Positions 63,810 to 64,000 of a DNA stretch of 64,000 bases are shown in pieces; position 1 is the first letter of the stretch, and each line of letters opens with the position of its first letter. This DNA is from Spirometra erinaceieuropaei (lineage: Eukaryota > Platyhelminthes > Cestoda > Diphyllobothriidea > Diphyllobothriidae), in contig CACRXP010000177.1 of assembly GCA_902702965.1 (NCBI GenBank), positions 547,396 to 611,395 of the forward strand, written 5' to 3'. The notes under the pieces were generated by a model. It was not told where the DNA came from. It did not search any database and was given only the letters and a program-made list of their open reading frames with translations. Position numbers and translations under genes: made by a program.

Positions 63810-64000
63810 CGGATATTGAGGAACCGGGAATGTGCCCTAAACCCCGACGATTTCTTCACCCTGGCCACAACAACAAACCTGCGTGGGAACTCTCTAAAAC
63901 TTAGAGGATCCCAATGCCGCCTGGACGTTCGCAAATACTGTTTTTCACAGCGAGTCGTCGGTGCCTGGAACGGGCTTCCCGAGGACGTAATAATGGCGGA
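63810..64000 (+). mobile_element. CR1-type LINE 3' fragment, cut by the window edge
   Basis: The plus frame gives NRECALNPDDFFTLATTTNL, RGNSLKLRGSQCRLDVRKYC and FSQRVVGAWNGLPEDVIMAD, the conserved CR1 C-terminus. It is the same family as 59396-59863 but starts further 5' in the protein. It entered, or replaced, the loop of an FB element. It continues past position 64000. Confidence 0.88.

Overview
This window looks like nuclear DNA of a repeat-rich flatworm, most likely a diphyllobothriid (pseudophyllidean) tapeworm. The taxon is an inference. It rests on an RTE retrotransposon carrying a C2H2 zinc-finger tail, several Penelope-like elements (PLEs), CR1-type LINEs, a cecropia-type mariner, tRNA-derived SINEs and scattered TTAGGG-like blocks, together with a complete lack of dense bacterial-style coding. 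I see no intact host gene. The only candidates for host coding sequence are two exon-like open frames on the minus strand near 61.56-61.93 kb and 62.90-63.26 kb. Nearly everything that can be named is a mobile element or a remnant of one.

The commonest element is a family of about 1-kb fold-back elements, here called FB, with twelve or thirteen copies. The termini read TACAGT...ACTGTA, so a TA target duplication flanks CAGT ends as in Tc1/mariner-type MITEs. The two inverted arms are about 370 bp each, surround a loop of about 250 bp, and each carries a palindrome CTACTTAAGTAG about 195 bp from its end. Two subfamilies (A and B) have different tips but the same architecture. Copies lie at 2253-3243 (A), 4938-5931 (B), 7119-7990 (A, truncated), 8078-9128 (B), 9434-9599 (B, right end after an assembly gap), 11511-13595 (divergent, split by a PLE), 15114-16117 (B), 17191-18174 (B), 26848-27793 (A), 29461-30410 (A), 32143-33129 (B), 54921-55836 (divergent) and 63435-63809 (A, left arm only).

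Retroelements: PLE remnants lie at 1.1-1.6 kb, 12.3-13.3 kb (minus), 34.1-35.1 kb, 57.1-58.2 kb and 60.9-61.1 kb. Several are bracketed by long inverted copies of their own 3' tail, two of these with visible 11-12 bp direct repeats, and some tails contain hammerhead-ribozyme-like cores. An RTE-type LINE (endonuclease, reverse transcriptase, zinc-finger tail) spans 19.5-23.6 kb and is interrupted by a 285-bp MITE. CR1-type LINEs occupy 44.3-46.0 kb (plus) and 48.6-53.2 kb (minus, split by a plus-strand CR1 copy at 50.9-52.3 kb), with 3' fragments at 59.4 kb and at the right edge of the window.

Small repeats: SINE family A (tRNA-like head, unit about 280 bp) occurs as a tandem array at 30.7-31.4 kb and as inverted pairs at 1.8-2.2, 56.1-56.4 and 62.0-62.4 kb. 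SINE family B forms inverted clusters at 24.2-24.9 and 35.1-35.9 kb. A GC-rich dispersed family G has four copies. The densest nest is at 54.9-58.5 kb, where an FB element abuts a dead mariner that has been invaded by a SINE pair and by a PLE. The remaining stretches show no gene I can recognise.
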